Assembly: GCF_011038885.2 (NCBI RefSeq)
Contig: NZ_CP064952.1
Coordinates: forward strand, 248,001-312,000
DNA: 64,000 bases
Source of the DNA: Schaalia sp. ZJ405
GTDB taxonomy: Bacteria > Actinomycetota > Actinomycetes > Actinomycetales > Actinomycetaceae
Direction: 5' to 3'
Below are positions 1-9,469 of this stretch, one piece after another. Each line of letters begins with the position of its first letter. Position 1 is the first letter of the stretch. Below the pieces are notes generated by a model. The model did not search any database, was not told where the DNA came from, and saw only the letters and a list, made by a program, of their open reading frames with translations. The translations under genes were made by a program, and so were the position numbers.

Positions 1-729
1 GCCGGCGCTGTCACACTCAAAGTTGGCGCATCGCCCTCGCCGCACGCGAAGATCCTCCAGTTTGTCAAGGACAACCTGGCGGCCGACGCCGGCCTGAACC
101 TCGAAATCGTTGAATACACCGACTACATTCAGCCCAACACCGCGCTCAATGACGGTGACCTCGATGCCAACTACTTCCAGACCGTTCCCTACCTTGAGTT
201 GCAGGAAAAGGAAAACGGGTACGAGTTCGAGGCCGGTGCAGGTATTCACCTTGAACCGCTGGGAGTTTTCTCCTCAAAGATCAAGTCTCTTGACGAACTC
301 CCCGCTGGCGGAGAAATCGGGATCATCTCCGACGCTTCCAACCAGTCGCGCGCCCTGGCTCTGCTGGCAAAAGAAGGCCTCGTTGAACTTCCGGCCGATG
401 GCACTGAGGCAAATGTCAACAATGTGAAGATCCTCAAGGACTTTACGTTCCGCGAGGTCGAGGGCCCGCAGCTGGTGCGTTCCCTTGAGGACGTCGACGC
501 GGCCGTTATCAACGGCAACTTCGCTCAGGAAGGCGGTCTCAGCCTGGCCAAGGACGCGATCGTTGTTGAGTCGCCTGAGAACAACCCGGCTGTCAACGTC
601 CTCGTGTGGAAGACGGGTGGAGAAAACGTGGATGCGGTGAAGAAGCTTGATGAGCTGCTTCGCTCAGACGAAGTGAAGAAGTACATCGAAGAGACGTGGA
701 CAGACGGCTCGGTCATCGCCGCGTTCTGA
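1..729 (+). CDS. metQ: MetQ/NlpA-family methionine ABC transporter substrate-binding lipoprotein (5' end missing)
   Basis: The reading frame is already open at base 1, so the signal peptide and lipobox lie outside the window. The visible 242 residues match the MetQ/NlpA family: VGASPSPHAKIL near the start, then YTDYIQPNTALNDGDLDANYFQ, which is the conserved ligand-domain segment, and a C-terminal helix of the DELLRSDEVKKYIEE type. The family binds methionine outside the membrane and delivers it to the MetNI transporter. No other met genes are visible because the upstream side is cut off. An 18-bp inverted repeat at 929-970 probably ends the transcript. The family assignment is secure; the exact ligand is inferred. 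Confidence 0.9.
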   Translation, partial: AGAVTLKVGASPSPHAKILQFVKDNLAADAGLNLEIVEYTDYIQPNTALNDGDLDANYFQTVPYLELQEKENGYEFEAGAGIHLEPLGVFSSKIKSLDELPAGGEIGIISDASNQSRALALLAKEGLVELPADGTEANVNNVKILKDFTFREVEGPQLVRSLEDVDAAVINGNFAQEGGLSLAKDAIVVESPENNPAVNVLVWKTGGENVDAVKKLDELLRSDEVKKYIEETWTDGSVIAAF

Positions 730-740
730 TTCGGCCCAGT

Positions 741-750
741 CGTCCTCGTC
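741..750 (+). repeat. Dispersed CGTCCTCGTC repeat, CCC subclass
   Basis: This exact copy of the window-wide 10-mer lies 11 bases after the metQ stop codon and is followed by CCT. It belongs to the subclass in which the core is followed by CC rather than AATGA. Confidence 0.6.
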
Positions 751-928
751 CCTCCTCGAAGACCCGCGTTGTGTGCTGCTCTCACCAAATGGTGAGGCTA
801 TCCCCAGGGAATTCACTGAGAACGCCAGTATCTTCAATCATCGGCGTGGATGTCGGTCATGCAGGAAGGACGATGATGCGCCGGAGTTCAGCGTCAATCA
901 CGCAGAGAACCGCTCGCTGAACACAACA

Positions 929-970
929 AAGCCCTTGTGAGGTTGTCGGTCAACAACCCCACAAGGGCTT
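929..970. terminator. Bidirectional terminator hairpin between metQ and upp
   Basis: AAGCCCTTGTGAGGTTGT pairs with ACAACCCCACAAGGGCTT (18 bp, one mismatch) around a 6-nt loop. It lies between two convergent genes and is followed by a GTTTGTGT stretch. The rest of 730-1026 shows no convincing gene. Confidence 0.8.
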
Positions 971-1026
971 GTTTGTGTCACGGGAGTGAAGGTATCGCGG
1001 CCGTTCTGCCGCGTTCGTTCCTGACC

Positions 1027-1665
1027 TCAGTCGACGATTCCGTAGAGACGATCCCCGGCGTCGCCCAAGCCCGGGACAATGTAGGATTTCTCGTTGAGTT
1101 TCTCGTCAACGGCCGCAACGAACACGGACACGTCTGCGCGATCACCGATTGAACGCTCAAGTTCCTCAATGCCCTCTGGAGCTGCGAGCAAGCACACGCA
1201 GGTGACATCGCGTGCGCCGCGTTCGAGCAGGTAATTCGTGGCCGCGACCATCGTGTGTCCGGTTGCGAGCATCGGATCGAGGATGAAGCACTGGCGTCCC
1301 GACAAATTGTCTGGCAAACGGTTCGCATAGGTTTCAATTTCAAGGGTTTCGTCGTCGCGACGCATTCCGAGGAAGCCGACCTCAGCAGTTGGCAGCAGAC
1401 GCGTCATCCCCTCAAGCATCCCCAGTCCAGCACGAAGCACAGGAACAACGATCGGGCGCGGTTCAGCGATTTTCTTCCCAACCGTCGGCGCGACAGGAGT
1501 GTTAATCGCCGTATCAGAAACAGCAACCTCGCGTGTTGCCTCGTAAGCCAGCAGCGTGACCAGTTCGTCGACGAGCTGGCGGAACGTTGCCGACGGGGTA
1601 TTGCGGTCGCGAAGAACCGTGAGCTTGTGTGCGATAAGCGGGTGATCAGCAATAAGTAGACGCAT
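1027..1665 (-). CDS. upp: Uracil phosphoribosyltransferase
   Basis: The 212-residue protein is full length for Upp, the pyrimidine salvage enzyme that makes UMP from uracil and PRPP in the cytoplasm. The PRPP-binding loop DPMLATGHT is at residues 130-138. PVLRAGLGM is near residue 75, and the C-terminal [11 protein letters not shown] segment that contacts uracil is present. On the minus strand the start ATG lies 6 nt after a TAGCCT -10 box (1672-1677) and has no Shine-Dalgarno sequence, so the mRNA is probably leaderless. The gene diverges from tadA. Confidence 0.96.
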   Translation of the reverse strand: MRLLIADHPLIAHKLTVLRDRNTPSATFRQLVDELVTLLAYEATREVAVSDTAINTPVAPTVGKKIAEPRPIVVPVLRAGLGMLEGMTRLLPTAEVGFLGMRRDDETLEIETYANRLPDNLSGRQCFILDPMLATGHTMVAATNYLLERGARDVTCVCLLAAPEGIEELERSIGDRADVSVFVAAVDEKLNEKSYIVPGLGDAGDRLYGIVD

Positions 1666-1705
1666 GGTGTAAGGCTAACGCGTTTTCGCCCCCAGCGTGC
1701 CTATT

Positions 1706-1731
1706 GACGAGGACGGACGCGCGTCCTCGTC
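1706..1731. repeat. Inverted pair of the dispersed repeat
   Basis: GACGAGGACG (1706-1715) and CGTCCTCGTC (1722-1731) form a perfect 10-bp stem with a 6-nt loop between the divergent upp and tadA promoters. A terminator is not expected in this position. Confidence 0.65.
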
Positions 1732-1801
1732 CCTCTCCCTCACCCGTTAACGGATGGTCAGTGGGAAGCGGCACGCGATCGAACTCCCGGAAGCACTTTG
1801 A

Positions 1802-2785
<984 letters not shown>

Positions 2786-2805
2786 GAAACCGGACGAGTG
2801 CGACG

Positions 2806-2854
2806 CGCGAGAACCGGTCGGGGTTAGTGCCTCCGACCGGTTCTCGCGGTTTTC
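2806..2854. terminator. Bidirectional terminator between tadA and nhaC
   Basis: CGCGAGAACCGGTCGG pairs perfectly with CCGACCGGTTCTCGCG (16 bp) and is followed by GTTTT. It overlaps the stop codon of the convergent antiporter gene. Confidence 0.88.
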
Positions 2855-4382
2855 ACGCCCTCTTCTTCTTGCGTTCGTTGTAGAAACATCCGATTCCGGT
2901 GATCGCCAGAACGGGTGCAACGATGAAGTTGATGATCTGTAGGAACATGAAGGGGAGATAGTCGGCGTAGGCGACTCCCAGAGTTGCCACCATGTACACG
3001 CCGGTCGTTGTCCACGGAAGCATCGGCTCAATAAAGGTTCCATAGTCTTCAATGGAACGCGAGAGCACCTTGCGAGGAATCTTCGCCTCGTCATACTTCG
3101 GTCCGAAAGCAGAACCCACAATGAACGCCGTTGCGTACTGGTTCGACGAGAAGCCGTTGATAAAGGCCGAGGCAACAAGAGACGACAGGATGATGCCCGC
3201 GCGCGACTTAATTCGTGAGAATGCCTTGTTGACCACGGTCTGCATTGCGTCAATGACATCCATTGAACCAATGAACATGAACACGGCCAGGGTGATGAGA
3301 ACCGCCGAAGCCATTGAATACAGGCCGCCGCGCGTCACGATCGCCTGAGCTTGATCATTGAGCGCAGCACCACCATCGGCCAGCATGTCGGGGGTGAAGC
3401 CATTCATCAGTGTTGACACGATGTTTGTGAATGATGTCCCTTGAACAAAGACCGCGAGGAGAGCTGCGGAAGCAATCGAAAAGAACAGCGTCGGGAGAGG
3501 AGGCTTGCGCCAAATCGCGCCGACGATGATCACGAGGATCGGAATGAGGATCAGCGGGTTAAAAACGAACTCGGAGGACAGTGCGTTTGCCGTGGGTTTG
3601 GTGAACTGGGAAATATCGGCATCGGTTGACGCGGGAACAATGAAACCTGCAACCCCGTAGAGCACAGCGGCAATGATGTACGACGGGCCGGTGGTGTTGA
3701 GCATGGAGCGCACATGGTCGTACACAGGAATCTGCGCACCCATTGCCGCCATATTTGTTGTGTCCGACAGCGGCGACATCTTGTCGCCGAAATACGCGCC
3801 GCCAATGATTGCTGCTGCGAGAAGCCCCATATGTGCTCCCGTTGCTGTGCCCACGGCAATGAGGACAACACCAATTGTTCCCGCAGATCCCCAGGACGTG
3901 CCGGTTGCCAAAGAAAACACCGACGTGATGAGGAAAGCAACGAGGTAAATCCACGCGGGGTTGATGATTTCCATGCCCCAGTACACGAGCATCGGAATAG
4001 TGCCCGACGCTGTCCACGACCCGATGAGCAGTCCGATGGACATGAGCATCCAAATTGCGGTGAGCGCCGTGAGTGTGCGCGCCCCCATCTTGTCGACGAT
4101 CTGGTCGAATGAGAACCCGAGGAAGAACAGCAAACACCAGGTGCACAGCGCCCCCAGCGAGAACGTGAACTCCAACGGCCACGCTTCCAGCTTGAAAACC
4201 AAAGGTCCAATGACCATGCCCCACAGAATGAGGACGATCAGCAAAATAATCGGAGCCAGGGCGTGCCAGAACTTCACAGGCTTCTTTGGGCCAACGTGAG
4301 TTTTGTCAGAGCGCGGCTCTTGGGTGGGAACAGTAGCCGACAGGACATCGTCCTGCGGCACCGAGTTCTGCGGGTTACTCAT
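2853..4382 (-). CDS. nhaC: NhaC-family Na+/H+ antiporter
   Basis: This 509-residue polytopic inner-membrane protein has about a dozen hydrophobic segments. Family hallmarks include TGTSWGSAGTIG, GGAYFGDKMSPLSDTTN and GFSSNQYATAFIVG, which match the NhaC/arginine-ornithine antiporter superfamily. The role is exchange of sodium (or a small organic cation) for protons. The start is ATG at 4382, five bases after a GGAGAG ribosome-binding site; an upstream in-frame start would add 24 poorly conserved residues. The N-terminus is a hydrophilic tail of about 40 residues. It is a single-gene unit. Substrate assignment rests on family resemblance only. Confidence 0.88.
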   Translation of the reverse strand: MSNPQNSVPQDDVLSATVPTQEPRSDKTHVGPKKPVKFWHALAPIILLIVLILWGMVIGPLVFKLEAWPLEFTFSLGALCTWCLLFFLGFSFDQIVDKMGARTLTALTAIWMLMSIGLLIGSWTASGTIPMLVYWGMEIINPAWIYLVAFLITSVFSLATGTSWGSAGTIGVVLIAVGTATGAHMGLLAAAIIGGAYFGDKMSPLSDTTNMAAMGAQIPVYDHVRSMLNTTGPSYIIAAVLYGVAGFIVPASTDADISQFTKPTANALSSEFVFNPLILIPILVIIVGAIWRKPPLPTLFFSIASAALLAVFVQGTSFTNIVSTLMNGFTPDMLADGGAALNDQAQAIVTRGGLYSMASAVLITLAVFMFIGSMDVIDAMQTVVNKAFSRIKSRAGIILSSLVASAFINGFSSNQYATAFIVGSAFGPKYDEAKIPRKVLSRSIEDYGTFIEPMLPWTTTGVYMVATLGVAYADYLPFMFLQIINFIVAPVLAITGIGCFYNERKKKRA

Positions 4383-4582
4383 AGTGACTCTCCATATGTT
4401 TTCGGCGTCATTGCCTGTTGTGTCCGCTGATCCCGTGTCACAGCGGCGGGGCATGTCATGATCCGCATGACATGTGATGGTCTATGTGATGAGCTGTTGC
4501 TCGGTCGTGTTCCGAAGTGGGAATTACTCTGCGCGTTCGTGATGAGCGTTGAGCGCAGTATCGACTGCCTGTCCAAACAGCG

Positions 4583-5983
4583 CTAGTGTCCAATGGTGAT
4601 CGCCACAACCGTGGGGTATTCATCGTGTCGACCCTTCGGTGACGTGAACTCAATCCCCAACTCCGAAGTTAAACATTCAGTGTTATTCGGGGAAGACTCC
4701 TGGGCGCAGCGCGCCTCGTCCTCGTTAATGAGAGAGAAAGATACGGACTCGCCCGAGGCGAGGTTTACTGCCGAAACTGGGCGAATGTCGGCAGGCAAAC
4801 TGAGTTGGACCCTCTGCTGTCCGCCCTCAACGATGGCAAAAACACGGTCATCTTTCGATGTCAGGTAGGCATTCTCCGAAGCGACCCAGCCGTTGGCGGG
4901 GCTTGTCTCGTAGATTGCCTCACCGTATTCATCCAGCCACGCCCCGATCTGGAGAAGACGTTCCTGCTGGAGAACGTCAATGCGACCATCCGCAGTTGGT
5001 CCAACATTCAACAGGAAATTTCCGCCCTGAGACACCGTGCGGACAAGCAGGTGGATGAGTTCAGGTGCCGTTGCATAGTCCTCAATGTTCTCCGCGCGGT
5101 TGAAACCATAAGAACCACCGATCCCTCGGGATTCCTCCCACGGATGATTCGTTCCGAAACCCTCAATGTCCTGGTATTCCGTCGAGTAGTAGTCGCCGTG
5201 GTTGCCCGGCATCCCCACATGCATCCGGTCATTGACAACCACGTCATCCCGGTTGGGAGCCTCGTTATACAGCCAACCGAGCAGCTGACGAGTCTGCGCG
5301 TACTCTTCGCTGAGATCCCACTCCCCGCCATCTGTGTAAATCAGCGATGGGGCATAACGCGTGTTGAAGTCTTTCCACTGCTCCTCGAGGATTTCCGTGG
5401 GATAGCGCTCCTCTGGGATTCCAAACATGTCGGCATCTTTTTGAGGAATAAAGAAACCACCGTCGCAGCGATGAGAGCGGTTCGTCTCCCAATCGATCAT
5501 CGAATAATAGAGACCCATCTTGAGGCCGGCCCGGCGCACTGCCTCGGTCAGATCGCCAACGAGATCGCGATGCGGGCCGACATCCCCTGCGTTCCAGTTC
5601 TTCTTATGCGGGTTCTTGGTTGGCCACAGGCAATAACCCTCATGATGTTTCGACGTGAGAACGACGTACCTCGCGCCCGCACGCTTAAAAAGTTCAGCCC
5701 ACTGATCCGGGTCGAAAAGCTCAGCCGTGAATTGCGAGGCGAAATCCCGGTAAAGAGCATTGCCGTAATGGCGCTCGTGGAAGTCACCGTCTGCGTTCCG
5801 ATACGGACCATAGACGCTCGCGTAGTACCACTCCGCATAGGAACCAAACTGTTCGTTCGACAGCGTGCGCCACGCAGGAACAGAGAACACGCCCCAATGA
5901 ATGAAGATCCCGAACTTTGCTTTGGGGAACCACGGCGGGCATGGGCGCGCATCGAGTTCCTCCCAACTGGGTACATCTGTCAT
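4583..5983 (-). CDS. GH29 alpha-L-fucosidase, cytoplasmic
   Basis: The 466-residue glycoside hydrolase family 29 enzyme releases L-fucose from glycans. It shows the N-terminal FGIFIHWGVFSVPAW signature, the fucose-binding TSKHHEGYCLW segment (110-120) and the YTDGGEWD motif carrying the likely nucleophile Asp218. GGNFLLNVGPTADG also matches the family, and a short beta-rich C-terminal domain follows. There is no signal peptide, so it should act on imported oligosaccharides. The start has an AAGGAG ribosome-binding site. No fucose catabolic genes are in the window. A degenerate copy of the dispersed repeat near 4713 encodes INEDEA in the C-terminal domain. Confidence 0.93.
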   Translation of the reverse strand: MTDVPSWEELDARPCPPWFPKAKFGIFIHWGVFSVPAWRTLSNEQFGSYAEWYYASVYGPYRNADGDFHERHYGNALYRDFASQFTAELFDPDQWAELFKRAGARYVVLTSKHHEGYCLWPTKNPHKKNWNAGDVGPHRDLVGDLTEAVRRAGLKMGLYYSMIDWETNRSHRCDGGFFIPQKDADMFGIPEERYPTEILEEQWKDFNTRYAPSLIYTDGGEWDLSEEYAQTRQLLGWLYNEAPNRDDVVVNDRMHVGMPGNHGDYYSTEYQDIEGFGTNHPWEESRGIGGSYGFNRAENIEDYATAPELIHLLVRTVSQGGNFLLNVGPTADGRIDVLQQERLLQIGAWLDEYGEAIYETSPANGWVASENAYLTSKDDRVFAIVEGGQQRVQLSLPADIRPVSAVNLASGESVSFSLINEDEARCAQESSPNNTECLTSELGIEFTSPKGRHDEYPTVVAITIGH

Positions 5984-6377
5984 CGGATCCGCTCCTTTGC
6001 GTGTTCATGCCGAGTCATCGTCGTCGCGAGGCAATTAGTTCAATTATGTACTGTTTTGGTCGAGATACGAAATAAGGGTTCCTCAAAAAGAGTGGAGAAA
6101 GGTGGACTGAGCAGCAGTTTCAGTCGAAGTGGTCGCCTGTGTGTGATGTGCGAAGGTGGGATGAGAGGTGTGCGTGCGGTCCGTTGTCGTCTCTGTTTTC
6201 ATCCCTGGCTCCGGCTTCGTCCATCCTCCTAGTCCTTGCGGCCGTCGCTGTTCTCGTTCCTGCTGCCGTGATCCCCTCGCTCGTCTTCGCTTGGCGAGGC
6301 TGAACTGTGGAACTGATCGCACACGGAGACTGGAATTAGCGCCGCCTGAGCCTGTGGGTTAAACTTCCATCTTGTCT
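5984..6377. other. Intergenic region between fucosidase and tRNA-Ser
   Basis: No convincing gene is seen in these 394 bases. The first 100 bases are AT-rich and probably carry the fucosidase promoter on the minus strand. Confidence 0.5.
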
Positions 6378-6463
6378 GGTGACGTGTCCGAGCGGCCGAA
6401 GGTGCAGCACTCGAAATGCTGTGTGGTTAATAGCCACCGTGGGTTCAAATCCCACCGTCACCG
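6378..6463 (+). tRNA. tRNA-Ser (CGA)
   Basis: GGTGACG at 6378 pairs with CGTCACC ending at 6462, with discriminator G6463. The anticodon stem CAGCA/TGCTG closes the loop CTCGAAA, giving anticodon CGA for UCG codons. A long variable arm (GTGG/CCAC) and the GGGTTCAAATCCC T-arm confirm a class II serine tRNA. The 3' CCA is not encoded. Confidence 0.95.
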
Positions 6464-6473
6464 CAGTGTGATG

Positions 6474-6513
6474 TCTCGCGACATAGTTCCGGCTGTGTCG
6501 CGAGATGTTTTTT
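6474..6513 (+). terminator. Intrinsic terminator of tRNA-Ser
   Basis: TCTCGCGACA pairs with TGTCGCGAGA and is followed by GTTTTTT, a classical rho-independent terminator. Confidence 0.88.
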
Positions 6514-6540
6514 ATTTTGTGTTGGTATGTCTGACTTATT

Positions 6541-8070
6541 GACTTATTGGCCATTTGGGGGTTCGGACAGTTTCTTGGAGTGAACCCCTGTGGTTGGACA
6601 GTGCTGATGTGAAGGGACTGTTATGAGTCAGAGGAGTAAGGAGCGGCGCTTGAAGGTGCTGCGTTTGTATGCCAAAGGGGTTTCTATTAGTGATTGCGCG
6701 CGTTTGGCTGGGGTAGCGTATGAAACTGCGCGTCGTTATTGTCGAGAAGCTGATGTGCATGGTATCGAACACGCGCGAAAAGTCCCGTCGTTTCGTACGT
6801 GGCCCATAGAATTGAAAACAGAAGTTGGATCACGTTGGCTTGATGGTGAGAGTGCGTCGGACTTAGCTCGCGAGTTTAAGTTGCCTTCAGCTTCGTATCC
6901 AGCGTTGTTTGGGCGGTGGTTGGAGCGTCAACATATGATTGATTATGAACAAAGAGCGCGAGCGGCAGGTGGGCGGGTTGTTCGGGCTCAAAAGGCTGGA
7001 ATGGGGATTAGCCAGTGGGGTAAGTGGTTAGCTGAAGTTCGTCAACACATCGAGTCCGCCAAGCAGCAAGCAACTTGTGATGCCAAGCGTCAACAACTTG
7101 ACGCGTTGCATGTGGAGATCTTGGAAAAATCTTGCGCTTTGAGGGAGGAGACTGACACGTGGCAAGCGTTCTTGATCCGCTTGGTCACAACCCTTAAAGC
7201 ACACCATCGAGTATCAAGACTTTGTCGGATTGTTGGACTGGCCCGTTCAACGTACTACTGGGCGTTGAAGAATGCCTGTCGGATAGATGCTGATCTAGAG
7301 CTAGTCCAAGAAGCATATGCCTATGCTCATGGGCGTTATGGGTATCGGCGCCTCACCGACCTGATACGCATTGGTTTTGGGACTCATCAAGGGCGTTGCA
7401 TGAACCATAAGAAGGTTGCACGTCTGATGCGCCGTGTCGGGTTACAAGGAGCCCAGCCCAAACGCAAACACTATAGGTCTTTCGCAGGAACACTTGCGTG
7501 TATTCCCAACCGTTTACAACGCCGCTTTAGTGCCTCAAAGCCTGGGCGATGTCTCGTCACAGACATTACACAGATTAAGTGGGGTGGAACCTGGTACTAC
7601 CTTTCACCATTGACTGATCTGTTCAACAATGAAGTAGTGGCATGGCGTTTGAGTACCTCCCCAGACTCTGCTCTTGTCACAGGGATGGTTCGTGACTACA
7701 GCAAAACAAGGAATCTGCGTGAAACGATCATTCATACCGATCAAGGGCGCCAATACTTTTCTGAAGACTACCGCAAGCTCCTGCAAACCTTAGGTGTACG
7801 ACAGTCAATGTCTCGGAAAGGAAACTGTCTGGATAACTCGCCAGCAGAAGCCTTCTTCGCCCGACTAAAAATCGAGCTTGGACTCTCCACAGGCACACGC
7901 GCCGGACAAGCAAGTCTGCGACGAATCATCACCGAATACATCCACTGGTCAAACACCCAACGAATCGTCAGCAGACTACACACCAGCCCACTAAAATACC
8001 GACAACAATACGAACTCGCTGTCTAACAAACAGGGTTCAGTCCAAACCAACACGCTTTGGCCAATAACCC
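6541..8070 (+). mobile_element. Intact IS3-family insertion sequence
   Basis: The element is about 1.53 kb. The left end carries TTATTGGCCA (6544-6553) and the right end carries its reverse complement (8058-8067). Inside these, GGTTCGGAC on the left resembles GGTTTGGAC on the right in inverted orientation. One uninterrupted transposase gene fills the element. CTTATTGACTTATTGG at the left junction is a small tandem duplication. I cannot define an exact target-site duplication, so the outer boundaries are good to a few bases. Confidence 0.8.
6623..8026 (+). CDS. IS3-family transposase, single-ORF form
   Basis: The 467-residue protein joins an N-terminal helix-turn-helix region (about residues 1-60), a coiled-coil linker and a C-terminal rve integrase core. 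The catalytic triad is Asp314 (VTDITQIKW), Asp373 (IHTDQGRQY) and Glu409 (NSPAEAFFARLK). The last two are 35 residues apart, the DD(35)E spacing of IS3 elements. The HGRYGYRRLTDLI and CMNHKKVARLMRRVGL segments upstream are also typical. Most IS3 elements split orfA and orfB with a programmed frameshift; here the frame is continuous. No disabling mutation is visible, so it may be active. Confidence 0.93.
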   Translation: MSQRSKERRLKVLRLYAKGVSISDCARLAGVAYETARRYCREADVHGIEHARKVPSFRTWPIELKTEVGSRWLDGESASDLAREFKLPSASYPALFGRWLERQHMIDYEQRARAAGGRVVRAQKAGMGISQWGKWLAEVRQHIESAKQQATCDAKRQQLDALHVEILEKSCALREETDTWQAFLIRLVTTLKAHHRVSRLCRIVGLARSTYYWALKNACRIDADLELVQEAYAYAHGRYGYRRLTDLIRIGFGTHQGRCMNHKKVARLMRRVGLQGAQPKRKHYRSFAGTLACIPNRLQRRFSASKPGRCLVTDITQIKWGGTWYYLSPLTDLFNNEVVAWRLSTSPDSALVTGMVRDYSKTRNLRETIIHTDQGRQYFSEDYRKLLQTLGVRQSMSRKGNCLDNSPAEAFFARLKIELGLSTGTRAGQASLRRIITEYIHWSNTQRIVSRLHTSPLKYRQQYELAV

Positions 8071-8113
8071 CCGAATCCTTGCTGTGCGGGGGAACCTTGT
8101 GAGATACTAAATT

Positions 8114-8305
8114 ATGACTATCGCTGAATGGATTGTGCTCGCGGTTCTCGTGCTAGTTGGATTTGCCATTTGGTGGCATTTCTCTCTGCGAAGGAGAATT
8201 GACAAGAGAATGCATGAAGCTCCGCCCGAAGAGCGTGAAGCTTTGATGAAAGTTCAACGAGATATTGATCGTGGCAAGGCGGCGCGCCAGGGATTCTTCT
8301 TCTAG
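8114..8305 (+). CDS. Small single-span membrane protein, unknown function
   Basis: The 63-residue protein has one N-terminal transmembrane segment (WIVLAVLVLVGFAIWW). It is followed by a charged helical tail containing PPEEREALMKVQRDIDRG and ends in FFF. The composition is that of a real membrane-anchored peptide and not a random frame. It follows the IS right end by about 45 bases, so the IS may have separated it from an earlier neighbour. A weak hairpin (GTAGAC/GTCTAC, 8311-8330) follows the stop. I do not recognise the family. Confidence 0.65.
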   Translation: MTIAEWIVLAVLVLVGFAIWWHFSLRRRIDKRMHEAPPEEREALMKVQRDIDRGKAARQGFFF

Positions 8306-8753
8306 GTACCGTAGACTGCGACTCGTCTACAAGGAATGTCTGATGACTGGGCTTGGCCAGGATCGCGCTAACCAGAGACCTGTGGCAGCCAAATTAGTTG
8401 ATCCGTCTGTGTGAGTATTCGGTAGTCACGATAGGGCGCCCAACGCATGAACTTTGGGTTCGGACACGAGAGTTCTTCTCGGAGGTCTCTTGATACCCTA
8501 GTCTGCGCTCTGTGGGGCTACTCGTTCGAGAACGAGATCCGGGTCAAGGCCGGACGCACTCACTTCGATGAGTCTTTCACCACCCTCTCAGCACAATTGA
8601 ATCGAGTAGTTCTTAGTGAGTGCTGGGATCTGTGCAGAGCTCTTCCCGATCGCATCCATTATCACTTCTTTCAACTGGACTCCGAAAACAAGCCAGATAG
8701 ATGTTCGGCGTTGTCTACGCTTGCAGGGCAGCGTTCTCACATTCAAGACTTGG
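8306..8753. other. Degenerate intergenic region
   Basis: Short open frames exist on both strands here, but none has a good ribosome-binding site, recognisable motifs or clear coding composition. The stretch GGGTTCGGACA near 8455 resembles the left end of the neighbouring IS and could be an old IS scar. Confidence 0.4.
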
Positions 8754-8896
8754 CTATTTGAACTCGAGATCCTGTTCTCCTTCATCCTCACGTAGGTCGA
8801 CCAAGAGTCCAGGTCTGTCTGCTTCATCATTAATGCCGAATACAAGTTCGGTCGCATCGTCACGGTCGAAGTGCGTGGTTGGTGTGACGTCGGTGT
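8754..8896 (-). pseudogene. C-terminal fragment of a truncated gene
   Basis: The minus strand encodes about 46 residues with strong coding character, including THFDRDDATELVFGINDE and LLVDLREDEGEQDLEF, before a TAG stop. The frame runs directly into the terminal sequence of a decayed IS3 element at 8897, so the 5' part of the gene is gone. The product is not recognised. Confidence 0.45.
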
Positions 8897-9078
8897 TGTG
8901 ACTTATTGGCCATTTGGGACTGCGGACGTTTTTTAGAGGGTTTTTGTGGTTAACGTTTTTGCGCGGTAGGCCCGGATTGTTAGCCCGCCGAGTTCGGTTT
9001 TGATTCTCGTGTTGTTGTACCAATCGACGTACCAGTCGATAGCTTCTTCAATTTCGGTGACCGTGGTTCGAGGCTACG
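8897..9078 (-). mobile_element. Remnant of a second IS3-family element
   Basis: The minus strand at 8933-9073 encodes the C-terminus of an OrfB-type transposase. It includes EEAIDWYVDWYNNTRIKTE and the typical ending GLTIRAYR, then a stop codon. It is followed at 8899-8918 by GTGACTTATTGGCCATTTGG, nearly identical to the left end of the intact IS at 6540. Upstream on the minus strand the frame breaks at a stop near 9074. Only one end of the element survives. Confidence 0.75.
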
Positions 9079-9178
9079 TACTTTGGGTATTAAGCCTGAA
9101 ACTTGCTGTGGAATAGGCGCTGACGAGCAAAGATACCTATGACGAGATGACTCACCCTAAATCTCAATCAAAGAACAC

Positions 9179-9207
9179 TTGACAGCTGAGTGAGGGTGAC
9201 TTAATGT
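9179..9207 (+). promoter_or_regulatory. Sigma70-type promoter for the peptide/membrane-protein operon
   Basis: TTGACA (9179-9184), a 17-bp spacer and TAATGT (9202-9207) make a near-consensus promoter. A second TANNNT box, TACGTT at 9231-9236, lies 7 nt before an ATG at 9244. Confidence 0.6.
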
Positions 9208-9243
9208 CAAGGTATCCACGTTGAATTGGATACGTTGTGTAAT

Positions 9244-9291
9244 ATGAGCAAACGTCGCTCAACCTGCTACGTGCTTTCCCGTCGATGGTGA
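9244..9291 (+). CDS. Possible 15-residue leader peptide
   Basis: ATG at 9244 lies 7 nt after TACGTT, the leaderless geometry seen elsewhere in the window. It opens a 15-codon frame (MSKRRSTCYVLSRRW) that ends at a TGA. It is basic with one Cys and one Trp. It is too short to judge by composition and may be spurious; I list it because of its promoter position just ahead of the next two genes. Confidence 0.25.
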   Translation: MSKRRSTCYVLSRRW

Positions 9292-9317
9292 TGGTCAAAC
9301 ATGAAAGGAAATGGCCG

Positions 9318-9449
9318 ATGTTATATGTTCGATCGACGCCGCTCGTCACGATTATTCTCAAGAATAAGACTGTTATTGCTCAGGCGTTGAAAGCTGTGGG
9401 TGCTGTAGCTGCGGCGCACGTGCTTTTATACGGCGACTCGCGGCAATAG
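9318..9449 (+). CDS. 43-residue hydrophobic/amphipathic peptide, unknown
   Basis: This short gene has an AAAGGA ribosome-binding site 8 nt before ATG 9318. The peptide begins MLYVRSTPLVTIILKNK, has an Ala/Val-rich middle (ALKAVGAVAAAHVLLY) and ends GDSRQ. It has no typical signal peptide. The next gene starts 20 bases after its stop. Its size, net positive charge and position ahead of a small membrane protein fit a leaderless bacteriocin, a toxic peptide or a signalling peptide, but no family is recognised. In-frame ATGs at 9285 and 9291 could extend it. Confidence 0.45.
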   Translation: MLYVRSTPLVTIILKNKTVIAQALKAVGAVAAAHVLLYGDSRQ

Positions 9450-9469
9450 TGATTTTTCGGGAGGGGTCG

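Noticed and set aside
4805..6232. 475-residue open frame on the plus strand opposite the fucosidase
   Set aside because: It lies antisense to a complete, motif-rich GH29 gene and shows no recognisable protein features. Long antisense frames are expected from GC-rich codon use.
8447..8761. 104-residue plus-strand frame in the degenerate region after the IS
   Set aside because: It lacks a ribosome-binding site and a recognisable composition. The same region has competing frames on the other strand, so neither can be supported.
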